Shown here piece by piece: positions 28,270-36,015 of a stretch of DNA of 64,000 nucleotides; positions within the stretch are counted from its first letter, which is position 1; every line of letters begins with the position of its first letter. Made by a program: the position numbers and the translations under genes. The stretch spans positions 524,001 through 588,000 of the forward strand of contig NZ_CP118735.1 of the NCBI RefSeq assembly GCF_032595075.1, in the 5' to 3' direction. This DNA is from Streptococcus sp. 29887. GTDB lineage: Bacteria; Bacillota; Bacilli; Lactobacillales; Streptococcaceae. The notes under the pieces were generated by a model. The model did not search any database, was not told where the DNA came from, and worked only from the letters and a program-made list of their open reading frames with translations.

Positions 28270-28894
28270 GCTTCATTTCCATGTAGTGAATAACTCCGTG
28301 AAGGTAATTTTTGAGATGAGAAAAATCTTTATCAGGATTATTTCTATAGTAATGACCTTCGTCATTACCAATATAAGCAGATGCTAGTGCAAATGTTTTA
28401 AGATCATCATCCTTGATATATTTTTCGATAACCTGTTTTAACGGCATTTTAATGATTTTATCTTCGTCATCAGGATTTGTGACAATAGAGAAATCTTTAA
28501 CGAAAAACTCAAGCGCCTTTCGATATCCGATGCCTGCGATGTGGTCGAGCTGTTCATGTTCTGCTTTTAGAGCTTGAACATAGATTTGTTTTCCAATTGG
28601 AGAAACTAACTCTACATCGTCAGATATAGGTATGTCACTTGGGAGGCTAGGGGTAACATTAAGATGTTCGACTATGTAGTCATTTGAAGTGTAGGTTGCA
28701 ATAAACTCTTCATTCCAAAAGTGAAGACACCCTAAACATCTAAAAGTAGCTACTACACTATTCGCTGTATTATTTAGTTCGAAGTAAGTGGAATTTACTA
28801 AATGGGGATTGGTTGGCTTTTTGCAATTAGGACAAAAGTCGTCAATCTCAACAGTTTTCTTTAATGAAGATGCAATACTTATTTTAGTTAGCAT
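28220..28894 (-). CDS. DUF4145-like protein with zinc ribbon
   Basis: A zinc-ribbon-like pair C21/C24 and C53/C56 occupies the N-terminus (FCPNCKKP and RCLGCLHFW). The C-terminal half (IAGIGYRKALEFFVKDF, ASAYIGNDEGHYYRNNPDKD) resembles DUF4145-type domains, known from restriction-associated and abortive-infection proteins. It is 224 residues and runs against the early operon. Its own promoter would allow expression in the lysogen. A defence or superinfection-immunity role is a guess from domain company. Confidence 0.6.
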   Translation of the reverse strand: MLTKISIASSLKKTVEIDDFCPNCKKPTNPHLVNSTYFELNNTANSVVATFRCLGCLHFWNEEFIATYTSNDYIVEHLNVTPSLPSDIPISDDVELVSPIGKQIYVQALKAEHEQLDHIAGIGYRKALEFFVKDFSIVTNPDDEDKIIKMPLKQVIEKYIKDDDLKTFALASAYIGNDEGHYYRNNPDKDFSHLKNYLHGVIHYMEMKLNFLDAQELVSRSKKS

Positions 28895-28948
28895 AATTTA
28901 CCTCACGTTTTTATTTTTATTATAGCAAATTTAGAAAGGAGTGAGAAT

Positions 28949-29074
28949 ATGGATAAATTGGATTCGATAATAAAAAAACTCCAAACTATTGAAGATTTGG
29001 AGAAAAATAAAGATATTTTATTAGAGTGTTCGGCAGAACTTATCTCGCTATTTAATCATCAGTCATGTCAATGA
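28949..29074 (+). CDS. Small hypothetical protein
   Basis: This 41-residue helical ORF starts MDKLDSIIKKLQTIEDLEKN. GAAAGGAGTGAG precedes it. A further 21-codon frame starts at 29071 overlapping its stop (ATGA) and ends just before the next HTH gene, but I do not call that one. Function unknown. Confidence 0.45.
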   Translation: MDKLDSIIKKLQTIEDLEKNKDILLECSAELISLFNHQSCQ

Positions 29075-29142
29075 CATTTGAATTTGGAGAAATACTGTTT
29101 TTGATTGAATCAATTGTGCGTTGGGCTAAGGAGTAAAACAAT

Positions 29143-29337
29143 ATGTTGTGGAAAAATATCGAACGAATTTTGGCTGAAAAAAATTTTTCGGTTTATAGGC
29201 TAGCATTGAATGCAGGACTTGATCCAGCAATGCTTTATCGACTTCGTGACGGAAAGGTTAAAGATTTGCACTTTGAAACAGTAAAAAAAATCGCCAAAGC
29301 TCTTGATGTGAGTCTGGACGAATTAGCAAAAAGCTAA
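29143..29337 (+). CDS. Small Cro/C1-type HTH protein
   Basis: This 64-residue protein consists of a helix-turn-helix (FSVYRLALNAGLDPAMLYRL) and the ending KKIAKALDVSLDELAKS. It is similar in layout to the product of 27101-27283. AAGGAG is 14 bases upstream. It is probably an early regulator of the phage. Confidence 0.78.
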   Translation: MLWKNIERILAEKNFSVYRLALNAGLDPAMLYRLRDGKVKDLHFETVKKIAKALDVSLDELAKS

Positions 29338-29411
29338 TAAAAATAGCCCCATGACAAAGGTCAGGAGCTTACAAAAAATTTCTAACAAAATTATATCACA
29401 GAAAGGAATGA

Positions 29412-29729
29412 ATGGCTATGCCAAAAGCAGAATTAGTTTACAGACCAGCTAAGCAATCTGAAAAGGCAGAAGCTGGTGACTATGCACACCTTTGCCAAAT
29501 CTGGGAAGGATTGACTGTTACAACGGCTAAAGTTTGGGCTGCAGAAATGCGTGAGCATCCGGACTTCAGGGAATACATTGAAAATCCAACTCATCGAATT
29601 GTCTTTGTTAACTACGAAGGTTTCCGATTGTTTATCAAGTGGAAAAGTCGTAATCGATACAGACCCAAGAAAGAAACATTGGCAGAAATGCTAGAAAATA
29701 TCAAACGAGAAAAACAGTTAGGAGTTTAG
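29412..29729 (+). CDS. Hypothetical phage protein
   Basis: This 105-residue protein is of a kind common in streptococcal phage early regions. It contains WEGLTVTTAKVWAAEMREHP and a basic C-terminal stretch (KWKSRNRYRPKKETLAEML). GAAAGGAATG lies just upstream. I cannot name a function; nucleic-acid binding is possible given the basic tail. Confidence 0.65.
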   Translation: MAMPKAELVYRPAKQSEKAEAGDYAHLCQIWEGLTVTTAKVWAAEMREHPDFREYIENPTHRIVFVNYEGFRLFIKWKSRNRYRPKKETLAEMLENIKREKQLGV

Positions 29730-29730
29730 A

Positions 29731-30015
29731 ATGACAGAATCTATTTTTATAGCCATCGGAACCTGTGCAGTATTTGCCATTCCGTGTGTAGTGGTTGCGG
29801 CGATTGATTACAGGAATGCGGAAAAACGACGCAAGGAACGTGAAGCGGAATTACTTAGAGAGCAACTGACAGCCCTAGCTTGTGAACGTGCAGTTGAAGC
29901 TGATCGGTTAGCGCGGAAATCTAGTGCTCAACAAACACTTGCCAATTGGGAACCAATCAAATTCGCTGATGCACCAGCCTGCTCGGCTAGAAAGTGGGGC
30001 AGACATGCAGGATAA
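29731..30015 (+). CDS. Single-span membrane protein
   Basis: A transmembrane helix at about residues 4-25 (SIFIAIGTCAVFAIPCVVVA) is followed by a charged, probably coiled-coil cytoplasmic part rich in Glu/Arg. It is 94 residues. It starts 1 base after the preceding stop and overlaps the next ORF by 11 bases. Function unknown. Confidence 0.6.
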   Translation: MTESIFIAIGTCAVFAIPCVVVAAIDYRNAEKRRKEREAELLREQLTALACERAVEADRLARKSSAQQTLANWEPIKFADAPACSARKWGRHAG

Positions 30016-30157
30016 TCATACAACGGTTGAAATCAGTGTTGAAGAATATATTCAACTCCGGAACAAGGTAAATGACTTGCAGACAGAAAATCGATATTTG
30101 AGAACAATCGTCGATTCTGTGGCGGTCGTAATGAAGAATAGTGGGATTTGTAAGTAG
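30005..30157 (+). CDS. Small hypothetical coiled-coil protein
   Basis: This 50-residue ORF reads MQDNHTTVEISVEEYIQLRN followed by a leucine-rich helical stretch, resembling short phage proteins that form coiled coils. Its ATG overlaps the end of the upstream membrane-protein gene in another frame. Confidence 0.5.
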   Translation: MQDNHTTVEISVEEYIQLRNKVNDLQTENRYLRTIVDSVAVVMKNSGICK

Positions 30158-30172
30158 AAAGGATTTTAGAAT

Positions 30173-30526
30173 ATGACGGAATTTCAGAAGATGATTAACA
30201 ATATGACGGAAAATGAGCGGGTTGTTTTTGCAGAGGTAAAATATGCAACATTTGATAACCCAAAACCTCGAAAAGATATTACTCGAGTGACTGGGATTGA
30301 GAAAAGAACTGTAGAACAAATTGTCGTTAAGTTGAGAAACAAGTTCAAAATCCCTGTTTACGGGCTAAAACGTGACAACCATTTCGGTTATTTCATCGCT
30401 CAGACAGAAGAAGAACGGCAAGCAGGTATCGCAGCATACCGCAAACAGATTGACACCTCTATTAAGAATTTAGGTGTCATGGTGGAGTTGGATTTAGAAG
30501 CTTATCAGTTATTAGTGGCTAGTTAA
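30173..30526 (+). CDS. Hypothetical phage protein with winged-helix-like segment
   Basis: Residues about 15-65 (ERVVFAEVKYATFDNPKPRK then DITRVTGIEKRTVEQIVVKL) look like a winged helix with a recognition helix; the rest is helical. It is 117 residues and preceded by GAAAGGA. A DNA-binding or replisome-associated role is plausible but not shown. Confidence 0.6.
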   Translation: MTEFQKMINNMTENERVVFAEVKYATFDNPKPRKDITRVTGIEKRTVEQIVVKLRNKFKIPVYGLKRDNHFGYFIAQTEEERQAGIAAYRKQIDTSIKNLGVMVELDLEAYQLLVAS

Positions 30527-30600
30527 TCCGCAATCGTGTTAGATTGCAGTGTCCTTTAAAAATTGAATAGAGTACGCAAAAAAAAGTTTGGTTTAGGGGG

Positions 30601-30642
30601 TTGACATTATTGACGACATAAATTATAATATTTGTGTCGACA
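30601..30642 (+). promoter_or_regulatory. Strong promoter and operator of the RHH gene
   Basis: TTGACA (30601-30606), exactly 17 bases, TATAAT (30624-30629) is a near-consensus promoter. CGACAT (30614-30619) and TGTCGACA (30635-30642) flank the -10 as an inverted pair, consistent with autoregulation by a ribbon-helix-helix dimer. Confidence 0.75.
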
Positions 30643-30662
30643 TGAAAGGAGTGATGAACTCA

Positions 30663-30836
30663 GTGAGCGACAAACCTAAAAAAGTAGGACGACCAAAAGG
30701 CGTTAACTCAAATACAGTTAAATTGACTGTGAGAATTAGCGAGGAGTTGGACAGCAAATTAAATAAATATGCTGAAGAAAATAACTTGACTAAACCAGAG
30801 ACTTTGAGAAAAGCTTTTGAAAATCTTACAAAATAA
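30663..30836 (+). CDS. Ribbon-helix-helix regulator with its own promoter
   Basis: The protein reads KPKKVGRPKGVNSNTVKLTV followed by RISEELDSKLNKYAEENNLT, a typical basic tail plus ribbon-helix-helix as in plasmid copy-control and CopG-type regulators. AAGGAG at 30646-30651 fits a GTG start at 30663 (11-base spacing); an ATG at 30654 in frame would be too close. About 57 residues. It is the only early gene with a near-consensus promoter directly in front of it. Confidence 0.65.
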   Translation: MSDKPKKVGRPKGVNSNTVKLTVRISEELDSKLNKYAEENNLTKPETLRKAFENLTK

Positions 30837-31011
30837 AAAGAAGACCTGCTACACTCTCAACCGACCAAAGCGATAGTGTAACAAGTCCTAGCACCCACAA
30901 AGTAGGCACGTAAATATTATAACATGCGTACTCTATTTTGTGAACCCTTAAAAGATACAGGGATAAAATAGGGTACGCTTTTTGTGTACCTTGAAATCGA
31001 AAGGACACATC

Positions 31012-31221
31012 ATGGAAGAACTAACATTAACAATCGAGCAAACATTAACATTGATTGCCATTTTGACACCTCTGAACCTCTTTCTATGGTTTTGCGTTGG
31101 TTTAGGCACTTTTCAAGCCCATAGCAAGCCGAAAAAAGTTTCCGAGGGTAAACACACCAGACCCCTGACTAATGCGAATTATGGGGCTTATATTCAGTCA
31201 CAAGGTAGATATTACAACTAG
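31012..31221 (+). CDS. Small membrane protein
   Basis: This 69-residue protein has a hydrophobic segment at about residues 12-35 (ALIAILTPLNLF-like, then WFCVGLG) and a polar C-terminus. The ATG at 31012 follows GAAAGGA. It resembles short early phage membrane proteins; no function recognised. Confidence 0.55.
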   Translation: MEELTLTIEQTLTLIAILTPLNLFLWFCVGLGTFQAHSKPKKVSEGKHTRPLTNANYGAYIQSQGRYYN

Positions 31222-31232
31222 GAGGCAATCAG

Positions 31233-31673
31233 ATGGCAAAAACATACACATTAACCGAAGAAGAATTAGAAGCGCTTATCAAGGAACGCATGGAACACAA
31301 GCCAATCACACCGCAAGGATTGTTTAGCCCTGTAGCTTTTGAGGGTAGCGAGTTGCTGGAAATCAACCAGAAGTATCCTGAAGTCGTAGCAAGGCTGAGC
31401 CAAAATTGGCGAGTGAAGTCCGTCAACCCTGTTGGCTTTATCTACACCAACAAACCACGGTATAACGAAGTGATAGACGAAACAAGCTACCACAAGTTGT
31501 CATTTGGACAGATTCACAATTCTGTTCGCTCTCTGGTCTTGAATGTTTTCGGCAAATCCAATAACCGAGACTTGACCGAAGAGGAATACGAAATGGCGCA
31601 GGAGCTATATGCAGAACTGAAAGAGTGGTATATCCGTGCTTATGATAAGCGATTGGAAACATTAGAAAGTTGA
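31233..31673 (+). CDS. Hypothetical phage protein, ORF6C-like C-terminus
   Basis: This 146-residue protein has the C-terminal half HNSVRSLVLNVFGKSNNRDL, then EEYEMAQELYAELKEWYIRAY. This looks like the short helical domain found at the end of phage antirepressors (ORF6C type), which I judge from pattern only. The N-terminal half is unfamiliar. GGAGG precedes the ATG. Confidence 0.55.
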   Translation: MAKTYTLTEEELEALIKERMEHKPITPQGLFSPVAFEGSELLEINQKYPEVVARLSQNWRVKSVNPVGFIYTNKPRYNEVIDETSYHKLSFGQIHNSVRSLVLNVFGKSNNRDLTEEEYEMAQELYAELKEWYIRAYDKRLETLES

Positions 31674-31682
31674 GGGAAGAAT

Positions 31683-32018
31683 ATGAGAGCAAGATTAAGT
31701 GAGTTTAAGCCGGCATTTACAGCTTGTTTCGAACAAGGACCTGTCGGATATTGTATTACTGTAAATTACAACGATTACATTGCTATTGAAATAGACTATC
31801 GAAACACTATATTTTGTAGATTTAAGCAAGCAGAATTTAATAACGACTACGAGGAAGATAGTTTCATTATAGTCGACTGCATAACAAAAACTAATCGCAG
31901 AAAAAGAATCAAAGTTGGAGTTAGCTATGTAACAGCAATCAATAAAATTGCTAAACAGGAATATTTAGAGCGTATCAACAACATAGCGATAGAGGGTGTA
32001 TATTCAAATGGAATCTAA
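31683..32018 (+). CDS. Hypothetical phage protein
   Basis: This 111-residue beta-rich protein has no recognised motif. GAGGGAAG lies before the ATG. It overlaps the start of the replication initiator by 11 bases, suggesting translational coupling to the replication module. Confidence 0.6.
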   Translation: MRARLSEFKPAFTACFEQGPVGYCITVNYNDYIAIEIDYRNTIFCRFKQAEFNNDYEEDSFIIVDCITKTNRRKRIKVGVSYVTAINKIAKQEYLERINNIAIEGVYSNGI

Positions 32019-32802
32019 ATACTTTACTGTTGACGATTTTGAGATGGCGCAATTCTATCAAATGCCCAAAAATTTCTTCCACGGGGAAAAGTACAGAGAA
32101 CTTTCTGGATATGCCAAATTATTATACATGATTGCGATTGATAGACATAAGTTGTCCATTAAAAACAACTATATAGATGGTGACGGAAGAGTTTATCATT
32201 TTCTAACTGTCGAGGCGATACAAGAAATTCTAGGGATTTCTAAACCCACTGCGATTAAAACAAAGAAAGAACTGATTGATTTTGGGCTCTTAGAAGAAAA
32301 AAAAACTTTCAACCAAGCTAGTAAACTTTACTTGATTAAGTATGTTGTTAGTAAAAATACTTTATCTAACGAGGTAAAAAATCTTTACCTCGTAAGTAAA
32401 AAATCTTTACCTACGGAGGTAAAAAATTTTTACCCTAATAATACTGAATTAAATAATACTGAATTAAATAATATAAATAATAATACTAGCGAGCAAAATC
32501 CCTTGAAAAAAATTGTCTACACCATTAGACAAAATTGGGGAAAAGATTTAACACCAATTGAACTTGAAACCGTAACGAAGATGTTGGGTGATTACCCGTT
32601 TGAGATTATTGACTTCGCTATCTCAGAAGCGACATTGCGTAATAAGAAAACAATTCGCTGGGTGGAGAGGTGTTGTCTAGACTGGTATGTCCATAACAAC
32701 TTGGAAACTGTCACGGCGATACAGGATTATTTACTCGCTAAGAAGAGTTGGACAAGGAAAGAGGTTGACACACCAGACCCAAACTACCCACCACCCTACT
32801 AG
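32008..32802 (+). CDS. Phage replication initiator (RepA_N/DnaD-like)
   Basis: The N-terminal winged-helix part (FFHGEKYRELSGYAKLLYMI, then ISKPTAIKTKKELIDFGLLE) matches RepA_N-type initiators. The C-terminal part (WGKDLTPIELETVTKMLGDY, then EIIDFAISEATL) resembles the DnaD-like domain of phage replisome organisers. Between them is an unusual Asn-rich linker (NNTELNNTELNNINNNT) encoded by repeats that look like an origin. The ATG at 32008 follows GAGGGTG. It is 264 residues. The helicase-loader gene is next, as expected for an initiator-loader pair. Confidence 0.8.
   Translation: MESKYFTVDDFEMAQFYQMPKNFFHGEKYRELSGYAKLLYMIAIDRHKLSIKNNYIDGDGRVYHFLTVEAIQEILGISKPTAIKTKKELIDFGLLEEKKTFNQASKLYLIKYVVSKNTLSNEVKNLYLVSKKSLPTEVKNFYPNNTELNNTELNNINNNTSEQNPLKKIVYTIRQNWGKDLTPIELETVTKMLGDYPFEIIDFAISEATLRNKKTIRWVERCCLDWYVHNNLETVTAIQDYLLAKKSWTRKEVDTPDPNYPPPY
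32347..32489. repeat. Probable phage replication origin inside the initiator gene
   Basis: Consecutive inverted repeats lie at 32347-32370 (GTTAG/CTAAC), 32371-32391 (GAGGTAAA/TTTACCTC), 32392-32414 (GTAAGTAAA/TTTACCTAC, one mismatch) and 32418-32434 (GGTAAAAA/TTTTTACC), with a period of about 21-24 bases. They are followed by two tandem 15-bp repeats AATAATACTGAATTA (32437-32466) and an AT-rich run to 32489. Iterons next to an AT-rich unwinding region inside the initiator gene is the layout of lambda ori in gene O. Confidence 0.65.
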
Positions 32803-32814
32803 AAAGAGGCGCAA

Positions 32815-33642
32815 ATGAAGATTGGAGAAGTCCATGATGTGATAGATGAGATGTGTTTGAAACATCAGGTCTACCTATGGCGAACAAAGCATAAGGTCAT
32901 GGTTAAGAATGAAACAGTGCCACGGTATATCACTTGTTGCCCTGAATGCACCAGGGAGAAGATGAACGAGCAACAGATTAGAGAGGTAGGCCAAGCCTTG
33001 GAAGCTGAAACGTGGGCTAGTTCGTACGACATATTCGCCAAGAAGAGCATGATACCAAAAGAGTTAAAAGACGCATCTTACAAAACCTACACGATTACCA
33101 ATCGAATCGAGGGAGAAGCGAAACAGTTTGCTTTAAGGCTGAATGAGTTTTACTTTAAGCACCAAGGCAAAGGGAACGCTATTATCCAAGGTAAGCCCGG
33201 TATCGGCAAGAGCCATCTGTCTATCAGTATCGCTAGAAAACTAAATATGGACTGGCGGTCAATCTCTGAACCGAAGAGCGTGTTGTTCATCTCAGTGCCG
33301 AAGATGTTTCAGCGTATCCAAGAGGGGTTTGGTTACAAAGACGGGACTAGCGCCCAGCAGATGATTGACATGCTCACAAAAGCTGATTATCTCTTTCTGG
33401 ATGACCTGGGTAAGGAATCGACATTTGGCAGACAAGCCAAGGAAGCGAACGACTGGAAGCAAAATATCCTCTATCAGATTTTAGACGAACGTGACACAAC
33501 CATCATCAACACCAATTTGACAGGGGAACAGATGCAGAAGGTGTATGACCGCTCACTTGTTAGCCGAATTATGAAAGGTGCGATGAACAATATCTTTAAA
33601 TATCCAGATAATGCACAGAGTAGACGAGAATTACCGTTTTAG
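32815..33642 (+). CDS. DnaC/DnaI-like helicase loader
   Basis: This AAA+ ATPase loads the replicative helicase at the phage origin. Walker A is GKPGIGKSH and Walker B YLFLDDLGKES; sensor-like TTIINTNLT and an arginine-finger region DRSLVSRIM follow. An N-terminal Cys cluster (ITCCPECTREK) suggests a zinc-binding helicase-interaction domain as in DnaI. It is 275 residues. Confidence 0.88.
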   Translation: MKIGEVHDVIDEMCLKHQVYLWRTKHKVMVKNETVPRYITCCPECTREKMNEQQIREVGQALEAETWASSYDIFAKKSMIPKELKDASYKTYTITNRIEGEAKQFALRLNEFYFKHQGKGNAIIQGKPGIGKSHLSISIARKLNMDWRSISEPKSVLFISVPKMFQRIQEGFGYKDGTSAQQMIDMLTKADYLFLDDLGKESTFGRQAKEANDWKQNILYQILDERDTTIINTNLTGEQMQKVYDRSLVSRIMKGAMNNIFKYPDNAQSRRELPF

Positions 33643-33650
33643 GAGGAACA

Positions 33651-33812
33651 ATGCAAGAAAAATTGAAAATGATTACTGACCATGAAGAGAGGTATGGTCA
33701 GATAGGCGACGAGGTCAGAGGACTGTTATTGCAGCAGAAACACCACATTATCCAGAAGAAACTGGATGAGTGGGCCGGTTGGTCCGAGATTGGCGGAAAG
33801 GTGGAGTTTTGA
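33651..33812 (+). CDS. Small hypothetical protein
   Basis: This 53-residue helical protein starts MQEKLKMITDHEERYGQIGD. AGGAGG lies 4 bases before the ATG. Its stop TGA shares a base with the next ATG (TGATG). Function unknown. Confidence 0.6.
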   Translation: MQEKLKMITDHEERYGQIGDEVRGLLLQQKHHIIQKKLDEWAGWSEIGGKVEF

Positions 33813-33940
33813 TGTTTGATTATGATACATGGTTAAGCACACCGCCAGAACCGCTGGTCGACATCTGGAAGATGGACGAAGATGAAGACAGAGCCTATGA
33901 CGAATGGAAAGACAATGTAGCTATAGGCTATGAGGCTTAG
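33812..33940 (+). CDS. Small acidic hypothetical protein
   Basis: This 42-residue, strongly acidic protein (IWKMDEDEDRAYDEWKD) is translationally coupled to the preceding ORF. Acidic DNA-mimic function is possible but unsupported. No family recognised. Confidence 0.5.
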   Translation: MFDYDTWLSTPPEPLVDIWKMDEDEDRAYDEWKDNVAIGYEA

Positions 33941-33953
33941 CAAGGAGAAAATA

Positions 33954-34430
33954 ATGAGCTATCTTTACGAACTTGAAGGGATTTATGCACAACTGGAAGC
34001 GATGGAGTTAGACGATGAAACATTCAATGACACTTTGGATAGCATTGACTTCCAAGGAGATTTGGAACAGAACATCGAATATTTTGTCAAGATGTGGAAA
34101 AACGCATTATCAGATGCAGAATGTTTCAAACAGGCGAAACAGGAATTTTACGAAAAAGAAAAAAATGCCAAAGCTAAGGCAGAAAAATATAAGGAAGCCA
34201 TTGAACGAGCTTTGAAGATGAGCAATAAACAAAAAGTGATCGCTGGATTGTTCACTGTCTCACTCCGAAAATCAAAGCAAGTGGACATTTTAGACGAAAC
34301 AAAAATACCACTTGAGTTTATGAAATTGGAGTACAAGCCTATTAAGACTGAATTGGCTAAACATTTAAAATCTGGTGAAGTCATCGAAGGCGCAACATTG
34401 ATTGAAAAAGAAAGTTTACAGGTAAAGTGA
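33954..34430 (+). CDS. Siphovirus Gp157-family protein
   Basis: This 158-residue protein has a helical charged first half (KNAKAKAEKYKEAIERALKM) followed by the conserved beta part GLFTVSLRKSKQVDI and IPLEFMKLEYKPIKTELAKH. The ending matches the Gp157 family of streptococcal siphoviruses. The ATG at 33954 follows AAGGAG. The family sits next to recombination genes, as here. Confidence 0.82.
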   Translation: MSYLYELEGIYAQLEAMELDDETFNDTLDSIDFQGDLEQNIEYFVKMWKNALSDAECFKQAKQEFYEKEKNAKAKAEKYKEAIERALKMSNKQKVIAGLFTVSLRKSKQVDILDETKIPLEFMKLEYKPIKTELAKHLKSGEVIEGATLIEKESLQVK

Positions 34431-34431
34431 T

Positions 34432-35064
34432 ATGACGATGAGTTTTGCGGAATTACAAACAAAAATGCAAATCGGTAAGACTAGCAAGCAGGGAGTTAAA
34501 TATACTTTTCGAAATGCAGAAGATATTTTCACGCATTTCAAAACATTGAATAGCGGTTGGGAAATTAATGTGTCTGACGATTTGGTGGAAGTAGGTGACA
34601 GGATATTTGTTAAAGCTACAGCGACTGCTAAGAAAGGTGATGAAGTTCGTTGCGCTACTAGATTTTCAGAGCTTGACACTGTGCCGATTTTGAACACAAA
34701 AGATTATAAAACTGGCGAGCTTAAACAAGTCCAACAAATGCAGGTGCCGCAATGGACAGGAGCAGTTAGTTCCTATGCAGGAAAATATGCTTTGCAAGGT
34801 TTATTTGGGATTGGTGAAGAGGATGTTGATTCGTTAGTTGATGAAATCGAGAAGAAAAAAGAAGCGAAGACTAAAATACCGACAGAAGTAGTCAAAGCAT
34901 ACAAGGACGCTATTCAGTTTGTTATCGAACGGACAGGCAAGAATGACGGTTCAATCACAAGATGGTTTTGTGAAAAATTAGGAGTTGCCAGAATCGAAGA
35001 TATAACCATGGAGCAAATCTCGCTAGCAGATGGGCTATTAAAGAAATTGGAGAATAAGCAATGA
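34432..35064 (+). CDS. erf: ERF-family single-strand annealing protein
   Basis: This 210-residue protein has the ERF blocks KYTFRNAEDIFTHFKTL, SSYAGKYALQGLFGI and GEEDVDS, and acts in phage recombination by annealing complementary single strands. It lies between gp157 and ssb, with its stop overlapping the ssb ATG (ATGA). Confidence 0.85.
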   Translation: MTMSFAELQTKMQIGKTSKQGVKYTFRNAEDIFTHFKTLNSGWEINVSDDLVEVGDRIFVKATATAKKGDEVRCATRFSELDTVPILNTKDYKTGELKQVQQMQVPQWTGAVSSYAGKYALQGLFGIGEEDVDSLVDEIEKKKEAKTKIPTEVVKAYKDAIQFVIERTGKNDGSITRWFCEKLGVARIEDITMEQISLADGLLKKLENKQ

Positions 35065-35450
35065 AAGTAACAAACAAAGGATATATCAATTTTAACAACG
35101 AGTACAACAAAAAGACAGACACAATGATGACTGCCAGTATGAGCTTTGCGAATGGGAAAGACGAAGACGGAAATTGGAAGAATGGCTACATCAATGTTAT
35201 TGCTTTCCGTGATAACATTCAACGATTGGAAAATGCTATCGGTCAGTTGGTAGAGATCGAGGGTACTTATCGCTTAAACGAGTACACAAACCAGCAAGGT
35301 CAGGTTATTAAGACACCGCAGATTATTATCGATACATTTTTAAATGGAAATAGTGGTAATTTCCAAAGTGGAAACAACCAAGGAGGCTATCAGCCCCCAT
35401 TTGGTAATTCAAACCCTATGGACATCTCTGATGATGACTTACCATTCTGA
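35061..35450 (+). CDS. ssb: Phage single-stranded DNA-binding protein
   Basis: An OB-fold protein of 129 residues with the SSB motif INVIAFRDNIQRL and the acidic C-terminal tip DISDDDLPF that recruits partner proteins. It works with the ERF annealase and RusA in replication and recombination. Confidence 0.92.
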   Translation: MKVTNKGYINFNNEYNKKTDTMMTASMSFANGKDEDGNWKNGYINVIAFRDNIQRLENAIGQLVEIEGTYRLNEYTNQQGQVIKTPQIIIDTFLNGNSGNFQSGNNQGGYQPPFGNSNPMDISDDDLPF

Positions 35451-35456
35451 TTTTGT

Positions 35457-35636
35457 ATGGTAGCTCATGAAAAAGAGTACGCTCTCTACAAAGGCGATAA
35501 GCTACTGGCAATCGGTACCGCAAAAGAATTAGCTGAACAATTCGGTGTGAAGGTATCGACGATACATTTTTACAAGTCGCCGGCCTATATCAAGCGAACC
35601 AACGAGACGAAAGCGAGGCGATTAGTTGAAGTTTGA
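35457..35636 (+). CDS. Small HTH-like hypothetical protein
   Basis: This 59-residue ORF contains TAKELAEQFGVKVSTIHFYK, a helix-turn-helix-like segment, then a basic tail. It overlaps the TTG start of the RusA gene by 11 bases. No strong ribosome-binding site. Similar short proteins accompany rusA in streptococcal phages. Confidence 0.55.
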   Translation: MVAHEKEYALYKGDKLLAIGTAKELAEQFGVKVSTIHFYKSPAYIKRTNETKARRLVEV

Positions 35637-36015
35637 ATTTATTTTGTCTAACACTAAGCGCAAAAAAGAGATGTTGAACGCTAATGACAGAATGAGCTGG
35701 GCACGGAAGGCTAAAATTACCGCCTATCTTCGCCAAATTGGGTGTTTAAATATTCCCAAGGGTAAATATACCCCTTACACAAAAAAACGCCCCTGTGGGC
35801 TTGTGGTGACGATATACGCACCGACTAAAAGACGGATGGATCCACCGAACTTTTATCCGACTGTGAAAGCCTTGGTTGACGGCATGACAGACGCTGGCAT
35901 CTGGACAGATGATAGTCATGAGGTGATTAAGTTTATGACGTTTGAGTATGGTGGTTTGAGTGGCCTGAAAGATAAATACAGAATCGAAATAGAGGTAAAA
36001 GAGATACATGAGTAA
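35626..36015 (+). CDS. rusA: RusA-type Holliday junction resolvase
   Basis: The acidic catalytic segment reads RRMDPPNFYPTVKALVDGMT followed by AGIWTDDS, matching RusA, which cuts four-way junctions. TTG at 35626 is chosen since it yields the family's N-terminal strand (FEFILSNT); an internal ATG (35671) would remove it. It is 129 residues. It overlaps the MazG-like gene by 8 bases. Confidence 0.85.
   Translation: MKFEFILSNTKRKKEMLNANDRMSWARKAKITAYLRQIGCLNIPKGKYTPYTKKRPCGLVVTIYAPTKRRMDPPNFYPTVKALVDGMTDAGIWTDDSHEVIKFMTFEYGGLSGLKDKYRIEIEVKEIHE

Larger units (their letters stand above)
30566..30937. repeat. 13-bp inverted repeats flanking an RHH gene
   Basis: AATAGAGTACGCA (30566-30578) and TGCGTACTCTATT (30925-30937) are exact inverted copies bracketing the ribbon-helix-helix gene. 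A third related copy (AAATAGGGTACGC) is near 30966-30978, where GGTACGC/GTGTACC forms a hairpin. They may be operator half-sites, RNA stem arms or ends of a small insert. Confidence 0.6.

Noticed and set aside
29071..29136. 21-codon frame overlapping the previous stop (ATGA)
   Set aside because: Too short and without homology; only the overlap supports it.
32437..32489. CRISPR-like array from short repeats
   Set aside because: The repeats are tandem without spacers and fit an AT-rich origin; no CRISPR array or cas gene was seen anywhere in the window.
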